NCBI GenBank assembly: GCA_963804885.1 | Contig: CAWDSF010000006.1 | Span: forward strand, 248,001 to 312,000 | Length of the DNA stretch: 64,000 nt | Direction: 5' to 3' | Source of the DNA: PALSA-1004 sp963804885 | GTDB taxonomy: Bacteria > Pseudomonadota > Gammaproteobacteria > Burkholderiales > SG8-41 | Shown: piece after piece, positions 8,912 through 17,344 of the stretch | Layout: every line of letters begins with the position of its first letter | Numbering within the stretch: position 1 is the stretch's first letter | The notes under the pieces: model-generated | Databases searched by the model: none | Seen by the model: only the letters and a program-made list of their open reading frames with translations | Told to the model about the DNA's origin: nothing | Made by a program: the position numbers and the translations under genes

Positions 8912-9766
8912 ATGTTCGAACGCATGGCGCGCAGCTGGACGCTGGTCAAGGCAAGTGCATCGATTCTGATGAAGGATCAGTCGCTGCTGGTCTTCCCGCT
9001 TATCTCCGGGATTGCAGTCGTCATGGTGATGGCGACATTCATACTGCCGCTGGGCGGCTTCGATGCGCTGCACCAGCTATCGGGCGATGACGGTAAGCCG
9101 ATGTCGGCGGCGCAGTACGCGATCGTCTTCGCGTTTTACCTTTGCCAGTACTTCGTAATTTTCTTTTTCAATACAGCGCTGGTCGGCGCCGTCATGCTGC
9201 GGCTCGATGGTAAAGATTCGACGGTGGGCGACGGGCTGCGGATTGCCGCGTCGAAGCTGTATCCGATCCTCGGTTATGCATTTATCGCCGCGACTGTCGG
9301 CATGCTGTTGCGCGCGCTGCAGGAACGCGTCGGGTTCATCGGGCAGATCGTCGTCGGGCTCGTGGGCATGGGCTGGACGCTCGCAACTTACCTCGTGGTG
9401 CCGGTGCTCGCAGCACGCGACGTCGGTCCTTACGAAGCCGTTGTCGAGAGCGCCCGGCTTTTCAAGAAAACCTGGGGCGAGAGCGTGATCGGCCAGGCCG
9501 GTCTCGGTCTCGCGTTCGGCCTGATTTACCTGGGCGTCGCGATCTGCGGCCTGATTTTGGTATTCATGGCCGTGGCGATGCACAGCGTGCCGCTGATCGT
9601 GATGACGGGAATCGTCGCGGTGGGCGCGCTGCTGCTGACTTCGCTCGTGCACGCGGCGCTGGCGGGAATCTACGCGGCGGCGCTTTATCGCTACGCGACC
9701 GACTCGCATGGTCCTGACGGGTTCGATCCGAAGGCTTTAGAGAAAGCGTTCGCGCCGGCGGGTTGA
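8912..9766 (+). CDS. DUF6159-type multi-pass membrane protein
   Basis: The ATG at 8912 follows GGGAGGT closely and gives 284 residues. The N-terminus MFERMARSWTLVKASASILM resembles the opening of the DUF6159 family (a conserved SW-L-K-S-LxxD pattern). About six hydrophobic segments follow, beginning with LLVFPLISGIAVVMVMATF. The family has no assigned biochemical role. It sits between two Bug receptor genes in the same direction (35 bases after one, 3 bases before the next), so it may be co-expressed with them. It does not resemble TctA or TctB, so I do not propose it as their membrane partner. Confidence 0.75.
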   Translation: MFERMARSWTLVKASASILMKDQSLLVFPLISGIAVVMVMATFILPLGGFDALHQLSGDDGKPMSAAQYAIVFAFYLCQYFVIFFFNTALVGAVMLRLDGKDSTVGDGLRIAASKLYPILGYAFIAATVGMLLRALQERVGFIGQIVVGLVGMGWTLATYLVVPVLAARDVGPYEAVVESARLFKKTWGESVIGQAGLGLAFGLIYLGVAICGLILVFMAVAMHSVPLIVMTGIVAVGALLLTSLVHAALAGIYAAALYRYATDSHGPDGFDPKALEKAFAPAG

Positions 9767-9769
9767 ACA

Positions 9770-10735
9770 ATGCGTTGTCGGAGCGTTGCGGCGGGATTTC
9801 TGGCGGCGATTCTCGCGGCCGGCCCCGCTGCCGCGCAGTGGGTGCCGGTCAAGCCGGTGCGAATGGTCGTGCCCTTCGCGGCCGGCGGCACGATCGACAT
9901 TATCGGGCGCCTGCTCTCTCAGCCGTTGTCGCGCGCCCTCGGGCAGAACGTGATCGTCGACGACCGGCCGGGTGGGGGCACGGTGATTGGTGTCGATATC
10001 GTGGCGCGCGCGCCGGCCGACGGGCACACGCTGCTGCTGATGGGACCGAGCTTCACGATCAACCCGTTCGCGCGCTCGAAGCTGCCGTACGATACCGCGC
10101 AGGATTTCACCGGCATCGCGCGGCTCGCGGCGAATCCGCTGCTGTTTTCAGTGCATCCGTCGTTGCCCGCCAAGACACCACGGGAACTGATTGCACTCGC
10201 GCGCGCGAAACCCGGCGAACTGACTTATGGCACCGCGAGCCCGACCGGCTTTCAGCGCCTTGCCGGTGAGAAGCTGCGCGCCGCGGCGGGCATCGACATC
10301 GTCAACGTGCCCTACCAGGGCGGCGGTCCGGCGGCGGTCGCCGTCATGGGCGGGCATACCACCATACTTCTCGGCAATGTTTCGGAAGCAGCGCCATTCG
10401 TCGCGTTCGGCAAATTGCGCGGCATCGCGGTCACTTCACTCGAGCGCTCCGCCGTCATGCCGACGATCCCCACGCTCCACGAATCCGGCTTTCCGGGCTT
10501 CGAGGCGATCAACTGGTTCGGCGCGGTGGGGCGCACGTCGATGCCGGCTGCGGCGATCGAGCGCCTGAGCGTCGAGTTGCTGCGTGCGCTCGATGCGCCT
10601 GAAGTCAGGGACGGGCTTATGCGTCTGGGCCTTTATGCGGCCGCACTAAACCCGCAAGATTTCAATGCGTTTTTAAGAGCGGAAATGCAGGCCAACGAAA
10701 AGGTGGTGAGGGCGGCGAACATCCGGATGGATTGA
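9770..10735 (+). CDS. Bug-family periplasmic solute-binding protein
   Basis: This is a 321-residue receptor starting 3 bases after the stop of the DUF6159-like gene. Signal peptide MRCRSVAAGFLAAILAAGPA is cut near AAAQW. The mature start lacks the usual tyrosine-proline (WVPVKPVRMVVPFAAGGTID), and the second block is VIVDDRPGGGTVIGVD. The C-terminus ends NPQDFNAFLRAEMQ. Tight spacing suggests one transcript with 8912-9766. It converges with the hydrolase gene that ends at 10747. Confidence 0.92.
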   Translation: MRCRSVAAGFLAAILAAGPAAAQWVPVKPVRMVVPFAAGGTIDIIGRLLSQPLSRALGQNVIVDDRPGGGTVIGVDIVARAPADGHTLLLMGPSFTINPFARSKLPYDTAQDFTGIARLAANPLLFSVHPSLPAKTPRELIALARAKPGELTYGTASPTGFQRLAGEKLRAAAGIDIVNVPYQGGGPAAVAVMGGHTTILLGNVSEAAPFVAFGKLRGIAVTSLERSAVMPTIPTLHESGFPGFEAINWFGAVGRTSMPAAAIERLSVELLRALDAPEVRDGLMRLGLYAAALNPQDFNAFLRAEMQANEKVVRAANIRMD

Positions 10736-10746
10736 CGCCGCGGCGG

Positions 10747-11586
10747 TTACTTTGCGCGCTCGCCGAGAAACTTCTCCATCTCGGCGACGCAGCGATCCGG
10801 GATCAGCAGGTTGATGCCGTGCCCGTAGCCTTCGAACATGACGAGCTTCGCGTTCGGCAGCAGCGCCTTCATCTCGTTCATCTGCTCCTTTTTCGCCAGC
10901 GGGCTGTTTTCGCCGACCAGGATCAGGATCGGCATCTTGATTTCGGTGATGCGCTTGGTCATGTCGCCGCCGGCCGCCATCAGGTGATGCTCGATCGCGA
11001 CGTGCTTGGCGACCTTGTCCATTTCGCTGATGACCCATTCCTGCATTTGCTGCGGCGCCTTTTTCAGGTCGAGCCGGTAGCCGAGCGTTGCGCGGCACCA
11101 GCCGCCGACGCCCAGTTTCTCGATCGCGGTCGCGTGATCGACTTCGCCGACGTTGTAGGTTTCCATCACGGCGCCCGGCAGCTTGAACGGCGTGTTGACG
11201 AGCACGAGCGAATGCAGGCGCTCGGGATGCGTGAGCGCCGCGACGATGCCCAGGATGCCGCCCGACGATTCGCCGACCCAGTGCGCGCGTTTGATGCCCA
11301 GCTTGTCCATGAGCCCCAGCGCGTCGCCGACCAGGGTGTGCGCGTCGTAGGGCGCGCCGGCCGGCGGCACGGTGGTGCCGCCGCAGCCGCGCGAATTGAA
11401 GCGCAAGACGCGGTAATGGCGCGCGAGCCCCGGCACCCAGCCGCGCCAGAAATCCATGTTGCGGCAATAGCCGTGGTGAAACAGGATCGTCTCCGGCTCG
11501 CCGTCCGCCCACGGATCGGTGTAATCGGAAACCTGGTATTCGATGTCGATGTCGCCGACGCGCATTTTTTGCAGGGGTATGGTCAT
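10747..11586 (-). CDS. Alpha/beta-hydrolase fold protein
   Basis: This is a 279-residue cytoplasmic protein from an ATG at 11586. The open frame extends further upstream to 11868, but those residues do not look like hydrolase. The nucleophile elbow is GESSGG, preceded by an oxyanion-type FHHGYC; an acidic residue follows strand 6 (ILVGEN), and the histidine lies in GYGHGIN. This is a complete Ser-Asp/Glu-His arrangement. It shares an unusual DYTDPW segment and overall layout with the hydrolase at 62794-63609, so the two are paralogues. Members of this group cleave esters, lactones or C-C bonds; the substrate is not predictable. It diverges from the SDR gene at 11671. Confidence 0.88.
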   Translation of the reverse strand: MTIPLQKMRVGDIDIEYQVSDYTDPWADGEPETILFHHGYCRNMDFWRGWVPGLARHYRVLRFNSRGCGGTTVPPAGAPYDAHTLVGDALGLMDKLGIKRAHWVGESSGGILGIVAALTHPERLHSLVLVNTPFKLPGAVMETYNVGEVDHATAIEKLGVGGWCRATLGYRLDLKKAPQQMQEWVISEMDKVAKHVAIEHHLMAAGGDMTKRITEIKMPILILVGENSPLAKKEQMNEMKALLPNAKLVMFEGYGHGINLLIPDRCVAEMEKFLGERAK

Positions 11587-11670
11587 GGCGGGAGTGTCGT
11601 GGTGAAAGCGGATCATTATACTGATAGTCTCCGCGCCGGCCGGCGCCCCCATTTTTGATTCGGAGTCGCA

Positions 11671-12376
11671 ATGAAATCCATTTACAAGACGGCATTGATA
11701 GTCGGCGCGGGCGACGGCCTGAGCGCGTCGGTTGCGCGCACGTTCGCGCGCGACGGCGGCATGCGCATCGCACTCGCGGCGCGCAATCCCGGCAAGCTCA
11801 CGGCGCTCGCGAAAGAACTCGACGCCGTGCACGCTCGCCTGCGATGCGGCGGAACCCGCGCAGGTCAAGACGATGTTCGCGCGCGCGGACGAATTTTTCG
11901 GCGCGCCGCCCGACGTCGTCGTCTACAACCCGAGTTTTCGCGTGCGCGGCTCCATCGTCGACATCGATCCCGCCGCGGTGGCAAAAGCGCTGGCGATTAC
12001 CGCGTACGGGGGCTTTCTCGTCGCGCAACAGGCGGCGGCGCGCATGGTGCCGCGCGGCAGTGGCGCGATACTTTTTACCGGCGCGTCCGCGAGCGTCAAA
12101 GGCTATCCGCTGTCGGCATCCTTCGCGATGGGCAAGTTCGCATTGCGCGGCTTGGCCCAAAGCATCGCGCGCGAGCTGCAGCCCAAAGGCATCCACGTCG
12201 CGCATTTCGTGATTGACGGCGGCATCCGCGGTCCGCGTCATGTCGAAGCGCCGGATGCGCCGGACTCGATGCTCGACCCGGATGCAATCGCGCAAAACTA
12301 TCTCAATGTGCTGCGGCAGGACCGCAGCGCGTGGACGTGGGAGATGGAATTGCGGCCGTGGGTTGAGAAGTTTTAA
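11671..12376 (+). CDS. Short-chain dehydrogenase/reductase, frameshifted
   Basis: The first frame gives MKSIYKTALIVGAGDGLSAS with the cofactor-binding GAGDGLS glycine pattern, then runs out of family similarity after ELDAV. The next frame supplies TLACDAAEPAQVKTMF through to WVEKF at 12376. The shift lies in GCCGTGCACG at about 11826-11832, and removing one base restores a continuous protein of about 234 residues. In the C-terminal half, the usual Ser is near ILFTGASASVKG and a SxSFAMGKFAL segment stands where YxxxK is expected, with Phe in place of the catalytic Tyr. Function beyond an NAD(P)-binding SDR-like protein is therefore uncertain. Confidence 0.8.
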
Positions 12377-12390
12377 AGCTAAAAGCTATT

Positions 12391-12500
12391 GGCCGCAGAT
12401 AAACGCTGATAAACGCGGATGGGAAATCCGAGCCTCCTTACGCTTGAAGGGGAGGAAGCCTTTTTTGACCTATTTGCGTGTATCTGCGTTTATCTGCGGC
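12391..12500. repeat. Inverted repeat element between convergent genes
   Basis: The left arm (from 12391, GGCCGCAGATAAACGCTGAT) is matched in reverse complement by the right arm ending at 12500 (core GCGTTTATCTGCGGC). Each arm contains a tandem GATAAACGC-type unit, and about 50 bases lie between. It fills the gap between an SDR and a Bug gene that converge, where it could terminate both transcripts. The layout also fits a small palindromic intergenic repeat. No coding content is seen. Confidence 0.6.
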
Positions 12501-12519
12501 TCAAAAACGTTTGGGGCGT

Positions 12520-13470
12520 TTAATCTACTTTTGCGCCCGTCAGCGCGATCAGTTTCGCGTATTTATCGGAATCCGACTTGAGCCGCACGGCGAACTGCTC
12601 GGGCGTCATAAAAAGCGTCTCGAACGCGACGGCGTCGTAGCGCGTCACCACATCCGGCTGATCGAGCGCTTTTTTGATTTCCGCGCTCAGGCGCTCGACG
12701 ATCGGCTTCGGTGTGGCGGCAGGCACGAATGCCGCGACCCACGCCGTGAATTCGTAGCCGGGCACGCCGGATTCGGCGATCGTCGGTATGTCGGGCAATT
12801 GCTTCATGCGCGATTCCGAGCAGACCGCGATCACGCGAATGCGGTTGCTTGCCATATGCGGGCGCACGATCGGCATGCTTGCCACCATCGCCTGCAGTTC
12901 GCCGGCCGCGACGCCGACGCCCGCGGCATCGCCGCCCTTGTATGGGACATGCGTCATTTTCGTGCCCGTCATCGCATTGAAATGCGCCATCGTGAGATGC
13001 AGGTAGCTGCCGCTGCCCGACGAACCGTAAAGGATCTGGTTCGGTTTCGCCTTGGCGAGCGCGATCAGGTCTTTCACCGTTTTTACCGGCAGCGACGGAT
13101 GCACTATCAGGATGCCGGTCTGCACAGTGAGCGGCGTGATGCCGATGAAATCGTTGAGCGCGTCGAACGGCAGGTTCTTGTAAAGATGCGCGTTTGCGAT
13201 ATGGCTCGCCGACGTCACCATCACCGTGTAGCCGTCGGGTGCGCTTTTCGCGACGTAGGCCGCGCCGATCGTGCCCGACGCGCCCGCACGGTTCTCGATC
13301 ACGACCGGCTGGCCGATGGATTCCGCAACTTTCTGGAACACGATGCGTCCCGCGGCGTCGTTCGAGCCGCCCGGCCACGGAATCACGACTTTGACGATTT
13401 TCGACGGATACGCCTGCGCAAGCGCTGCGCCGGAGATCGTCGCGAGTATGAGAACGGCAATGGTCCGCAT
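12520..13470 (-). CDS. Bug-family periplasmic solute-binding protein
   Basis: The ATG at 13470 follows AAAAGGAGTGCCG and starts a clean signal peptide (MRTIAVLILATISGAALAQA), so I prefer it over the longer upstream frame. The 316-residue product has YPSKIVKVVIPWPGGSND, VVIENRAGASGTIGAA, PDGYTVMVTSASHIAN, ILYGSSGSGSYLHLTM and TPEQFAVRLKSDSDKY. It is the last gene of a leftward Bug-lyase-Bug-Bug run, 11 bases after the previous receptor. Confidence 0.93.
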   Translation of the reverse strand: MRTIAVLILATISGAALAQAYPSKIVKVVIPWPGGSNDAAGRIVFQKVAESIGQPVVIENRAGASGTIGAAYVAKSAPDGYTVMVTSASHIANAHLYKNLPFDALNDFIGITPLTVQTGILIVHPSLPVKTVKDLIALAKAKPNQILYGSSGSGSYLHLTMAHFNAMTGTKMTHVPYKGGDAAGVGVAAGELQAMVASMPIVRPHMASNRIRVIAVCSESRMKQLPDIPTIAESGVPGYEFTAWVAAFVPAATPKPIVERLSAEIKKALDQPDVVTRYDAVAFETLFMTPEQFAVRLKSDSDKYAKLIALTGAKVD

Positions 13471-13481
13471 CGGCACTCCTT

Positions 13482-14462
13482 TTAATCCACGGTCGCGCCG
13501 GAGCGCTTGACGACCTCGGCCCATTTGGCAATTTCGGTTTTCGTATACGCGGCGAGTTCCGCCGGGCTCGAGACGATCGGCGTGATGCCGTCGTTGACCA
13601 TTTGCGTGCCGAGCGCGCCTTTGACGAGTTCCGCGCAATCATCATGCAGGCGCTTGATGACGGCCGGCGGAGTGCCTCGCGGTGCGAGCAGCGCGTACCA
13701 CACGCCCGAATCGTAGCCGGGCACGCCGGCTTCCGCGATCGTCGGCACGTCGGGCATCATTTTCGAACGCTGCTTCGTCGTTGCGGCGAGCGCGCGCAGG
13801 CGGCCGGCTTTGAAATGACCGACGCCGGTGCCATAGCTGATGAACTGCGCCTGTACCTGGCCCGCGAGCAGATCGGTGATCGCAATGCCGGCGCTTTTGT
13901 ACGGCACGTGCACGAGATCGATTTTCGCCATCGATTTGAGCAATTCCATCGACAGGTGCAGGCCGCTGCCGTTGCCGGTCGATGCATAGGTGAGGCTGCC
14001 GGGTTTGTCGCGCGCGAGCTTGATGAATTCGGCGAGCGTATTGGCCTGGAGGGTGCGGTTGACCGACAGAAAATACGGCGCCGAGCCGAGCAGCGTGATC
14101 GGCGCGAAGTCTTTGACGGGATCGTAGGGAATTTTTTTGTACAGGCTCGGATTGATCGCCAGCTGCGCCGTCAACGCGAGACCGAGCGTATAGCCGTCGG
14201 CCGGCGCATGCGCGACGATTTCCATGGCGATATTGCCGTTGGCGCCGCCGCGGTTGTCGGCGATGAACTGCGCGCCGGTGCGCTCCGACATGTAATGCGC
14301 GAGCGGGCGCGCGACGACATCGCTGCCGCCGCCGGGCCCATACGGGAGCACCAGCCGCACCGGTTTTTCAGGATACGCGGCGGCGAAGGCGTTGCACGCG
14401 AGCAGCATGAACGTCGCCGCTGCGAGCAGGCATTTCATGGATCCCTTCGGTGAGGCAATCAT
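13482..14462 (-). CDS. Bug-family periplasmic solute-binding protein coupled to a lyase gene
   Basis: The ATG at 14462 overlaps the lyase stop codon (ATGA), which implies translational coupling. An alternative ATG at 14438 (MKCLLAAATFMLLACNAFAA), preceded by AAGGGA, would give a shorter and more typical signal peptide. The full frame is 326 residues with YPEKPVRLVLPYGPGGGSD, FIADNRGGANGNIAME, PADGYTLGLALTAQLAINP and SPAELAAYTKTEIAKW. Direct coupling to an argininosuccinate-lyase-like enzyme makes it a good candidate for binding that enzyme's substrate. Confidence 0.92.
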   Translation of the reverse strand: MIASPKGSMKCLLAAATFMLLACNAFAAAYPEKPVRLVLPYGPGGGSDVVARPLAHYMSERTGAQFIADNRGGANGNIAMEIVAHAPADGYTLGLALTAQLAINPSLYKKIPYDPVKDFAPITLLGSAPYFLSVNRTLQANTLAEFIKLARDKPGSLTYASTGNGSGLHLSMELLKSMAKIDLVHVPYKSAGIAITDLLAGQVQAQFISYGTGVGHFKAGRLRALAATTKQRSKMMPDVPTIAEAGVPGYDSGVWYALLAPRGTPPAVIKRLHDDCAELVKGALGTQMVNDGITPIVSSPAELAAYTKTEIAKWAEVVKRSGATVD

Positions 14463-15898
14463 TTGGCCAGCGCCGCAAACGCTAATTGCAACGCAGCGGC
14501 CGCACGCGCGACCTGCGCTGTACTGTCAGCAAGCCGCTTTCGATCGGTGGCCGCCTGGGCGCGTTCCGCCGCCAGCATGCGTTCGACTTCATCCAGCTGT
14601 GGTCCCCCGGTCCCCTTGCGGCCAAACACCATGTATTCGGCGCTGATGATTTCCGCGAAATCCGCGGCAGTCAGCGGAAATGCGGTCTGCGTGCCCGCAG
14701 CGTAGATGCGCGCTGCTTCGGCATAGGGAATCTCGTGCAGCTTCAGCCCGTGGCCGCGCCCGTAGTCGGTCAGTTGCGACGCAAAATGGTGGCCGATCCG
14801 GAACGGCACGTTCGCGCGCTGCAGTAGCGCATCGGCGATTTCGGTCGTGGTCGAGTAATCTGCGCGGACTTCGGCGAGCGCGCGCTCCGGGTTGACGGCG
14901 AGGCCGTTGACGACCTGCCTGAACAGATCAAGCACGAGCAGCGGCCGCGTGCACGGCACGGGATCGTACAGGCGATAGTCGAACATGCCGATGCGCGTGT
15001 TGTGCGCGAGAAGCAGCACGCCATGCATGTCGCCGAGCATGAGGCTCGCCTGCGCGCGCAATTGCTCGAGGGCGGCGGGATTGCGTTTCTGCGGCATGAT
15101 GCTGCTGACACCGGTGAGTTCGCCGGCGGCGAGCACGAACCATGGCACGGGCTCCGCGTACTGCGCGTGGATGTCCTGCGCGAACTGGCCGATCTGCACG
15201 GCGGCGATCGATAGCGCGGCGGCGACGTCGAGCGCGCTGTCGACAGGCGCGAGGTGGTTGGCATCGTAGGCGTTTTCGAGCAGCCCTTCGAATCCGAGCA
15301 GAGAACTCAGGTGCCCGCGGTCGAGCGGAAAGCTCGACGTGGCGAGAGCCGCCGAGCCGAGCGGATTGCGGTTGATGCGGCCGTACGCGTCGAAGAGCCG
15401 GGCCGTCTGCCGCGCCAGCATCGAAGCCAGCGCAAGCAGATAGTGCGCATAGGTCGTCGGCTGCGCCTGCACGCCGTGCGTATACGCGGGAATAATGGTC
15501 TTCGTGTGTTTCGCGGCATTCGCGAGCAGCGCATCGCGCGCAGCCATCAGCGCGTCGATTTCCTTCAATAACCCGTCGCGCAAATTCATGCGCGCGATCG
15601 TCGAGGCGATGTCCTGGCGGCTGCGGCCCGTGTGCAGGCGCGAGGCTTCGGGGCCCGCGGCAGCGATCAGGCGCGGCTCGTAATCGAGATAGTCGGCGGA
15701 TTTGCGCGGCGTGCCGCTGCGTTCGTCGTCGATTACTTTGGCAATGCCGCGCGCAATCGTGCGGGCGATGTCATGCGGCAGGATCTGCGTCTTGTCGAGC
15801 ATCACGATCGAGGCTTTGTTGATCTCGTCGAGAAACTCGATCGAGCGGCCGCCGCCGCGAAAGACTTCGTTGATGTCCATTTTCGAGTCGCCGCTCAT
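14459..15898 (-). CDS. Argininosuccinate lyase-like enzyme (fumarase/aspartase superfamily)
   Basis: This 479-residue protein has the superfamily landmarks. RLHTGRSRQD near residue 87 corresponds to the HTGRSRND substrate box of argininosuccinate lyase, and SSIMPQKRNPAALEQ near residue 277 is the flexible catalytic serine loop. A C-terminal helical domain is also present. The superfamily cleaves C-N bonds, releasing fumarate. Close relatives outside arginine synthesis include lyases of ethylenediamine-disuccinate-type compounds. No arginine-biosynthesis gene is nearby. Instead it is packed between Bug receptors (24 bases after one, 4-base overlap with the next), so a catabolic role on an imported amino-dicarboxylate is likelier than arginine synthesis. 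The start at 15898 has GGAG upstream; 15880 (MDINEVF) is an alternative. Confidence 0.85.
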   Translation of the reverse strand: MSGDSKMDINEVFRGGGRSIEFLDEINKASIVMLDKTQILPHDIARTIARGIAKVIDDERSGTPRKSADYLDYEPRLIAAAGPEASRLHTGRSRQDIASTIARMNLRDGLLKEIDALMAARDALLANAAKHTKTIIPAYTHGVQAQPTTYAHYLLALASMLARQTARLFDAYGRINRNPLGSAALATSSFPLDRGHLSSLLGFEGLLENAYDANHLAPVDSALDVAAALSIAAVQIGQFAQDIHAQYAEPVPWFVLAAGELTGVSSIMPQKRNPAALEQLRAQASLMLGDMHGVLLLAHNTRIGMFDYRLYDPVPCTRPLLVLDLFRQVVNGLAVNPERALAEVRADYSTTTEIADALLQRANVPFRIGHHFASQLTDYGRGHGLKLHEIPYAEAARIYAAGTQTAFPLTAADFAEIISAEYMVFGRKGTGGPQLDEVERMLAAERAQAATDRKRLADSTAQVARAAAALQLAFAALAK

Positions 15899-15922
15899 TG
15901 CTCCATTCCTCTCTACCGCCGG

Positions 15923-16910
15923 CTAATACAACTTGACCTTCGAGTCGCGCACCTGCTTTTCGACTTCGATATATTCGCGCGCGAACTGGGCCTTGAATTG
16001 CTCCGGCGTCATGCGTTCGGCGGGCTCGCTGCCGTCACCCGCGAGTCTTTGCGCCATAGCGGGCGAATGCATGCCTTCGCCGACGACCCGGTTGATGGCA
16101 AGAATGATGGGCTTGGGCGTGCCGGCGGGCGCGAACAAATTGTAGCTGTTGATGATCTTGAAGCCCGGAAATCCCGCCTCTTCGACCGTCGGCAGGTCCG
16201 GATAGGCGGCGATGCGCTTCAATCCCATCGCGGCGAGCGCGCGCACTTTGCCGGTTTTCATGGCGGCGGATGCGGAGATTGAACTCGCCGGGACCATGTT
16301 GATTTCGCCGGACATCACGCCGACCAGCGCGGGCGCCGTGCCTTTGTACGGCACATGCGCGAAATTGGCGCCGGACAAAGCGGCGAGCCGCTCCATGCCC
16401 AGATGCACCATCGTGCCTATGCCCGAACTGCCGTAGGTCAGCGTTTTTGTTTTCGAATACGCGATCAGTTCTTTGACGGATTTAGCGGGCAGCGAAGGTT
16501 CGACGACGAGGATGTACGGCTGCGTCGTCATGACGACGATCGGCTCGAAGGCTTTGCGGACGTCGAAGCTTACGCGCTTCATCGCGCCGACCAGCATCAG
16601 GGTATCGGTTGCGCTGAGGATCGTATAGCCATCGGCAGGCGCCTGCGCGCCGAGATCGATCGATATTGCCGTGCCGGCGCCGGCGCGATTGTCGACGACG
16701 ACCGACTGACCCCATTTTTCGCTCAACATCTGTGCAGCAGCGCGGGTAACAGTATCGTTCCCCGCGCCCGCCGGTACGCCGACGATGATGCGTATCGGGC
16801 GCTGCGGATAATCGGCTGGTTTGTCCTGCGCAAGGCCGGGAATTGCCGTGCACGCGAAAACGGCGGCAACGTAGATGCAGGCAGGCGTTGCGGATAAGAT
16901 TTAGATTCAT
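15923..16910 (-). CDS. Bug-family periplasmic solute-binding protein, frameshift in signal peptide
   Basis: The mature protein is intact from about ...VAAVFACTAIPGLAQDK through YPQRPIRIIVGVPAGAGND, VVVDNRAGAGTAISID, PADGYTILSATDTLML and TPEQFKAQFAREYIEV to VKLY, ending at 15923. Its frame has no start codon before a stop. An ATG at 16910 (MNLNLIRNAC) one frame away supplies a plausible signal-peptide start, with the shift inside GCCTGCCTGCATC at about 16875-16884. Joined, it is about 328 residues. It is the first gene of the leftward operon with the lyase. Just upstream lies the palindromic element at 16955-17222, so its promoter is probably within or beside that repeat. Confidence 0.82.
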
Positions 16911-16954
16911 ATTGGACGCACGGGTCGCGTGCGATCAGAGCCACTAGAATAATA

Positions 16955-17222
16955 AGAGTGCCTAACACAATGAAACGCGCGATGCGCTGTCACGATTTTG
17001 GCTCAGGGCTAGAAGAAAGTCCCGCGGCTTAGTCATTCTAAGCAAGGGACCTTTCGACAACGCCATGGGCCAAAACTCGTGCCAGCCCGAAGGGTTGCAG
17101 CCAGAATCGGCGATGGCCGCGTTGCTCGTCTTGGCAATAGAACGACTATTGCCTTCACCGGGCGCCTTGCCCTCACCAATTCTGGCTGCAACGCACACGT
17201 GTTTCATTGTGTTAGGCACTCT
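16955..17222. mobile_element. MITE/REP-like palindromic element with perfect 22-base terminal inverted repeats
   Basis: The left end (16955-16976, AGAGTGCCTAACACAATGAA plus two bases) is matched perfectly in reverse complement at 17201-17222. Inside it is a second inverted repeat of about 17 bases (GTTGCAGCCAGAAT near 17092, ATTCTGGCTGCAAC near 17178). Between those is a short hairpin, GGCAATAG-AACGA-CTATTGCC (about 17133-17153). The nested symmetry, lack of a gene and size of 268 bases fit a non-autonomous palindromic repeat. It fills most of the 434-base gap between divergent genes. A shorter relative sharing the TTAGAGTGCCT(A/G)ACA end lies at 56413-56453. No transposase is in the window. 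Confidence 0.7.
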
Positions 17223-17344
17223 AAGTCTACCATCGGACGGGATTTCTCTTTTCCGGCGGCACCGCCTGTCCTATGATACAAATGCAATGACGCTTTCGGC
17301 CGGGGCGGCCGCGCTGCCAGGCGCGTGACAAGGAGAGTCCACAG

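Noticed and set aside
14459..15898. Calling the lyase argH (arginine biosynthesis)
   Set aside because: The gene is embedded among Bug receptors, the substrate box has QD in place of ND, and no arginine genes are near. The housekeeping assignment is not supported.
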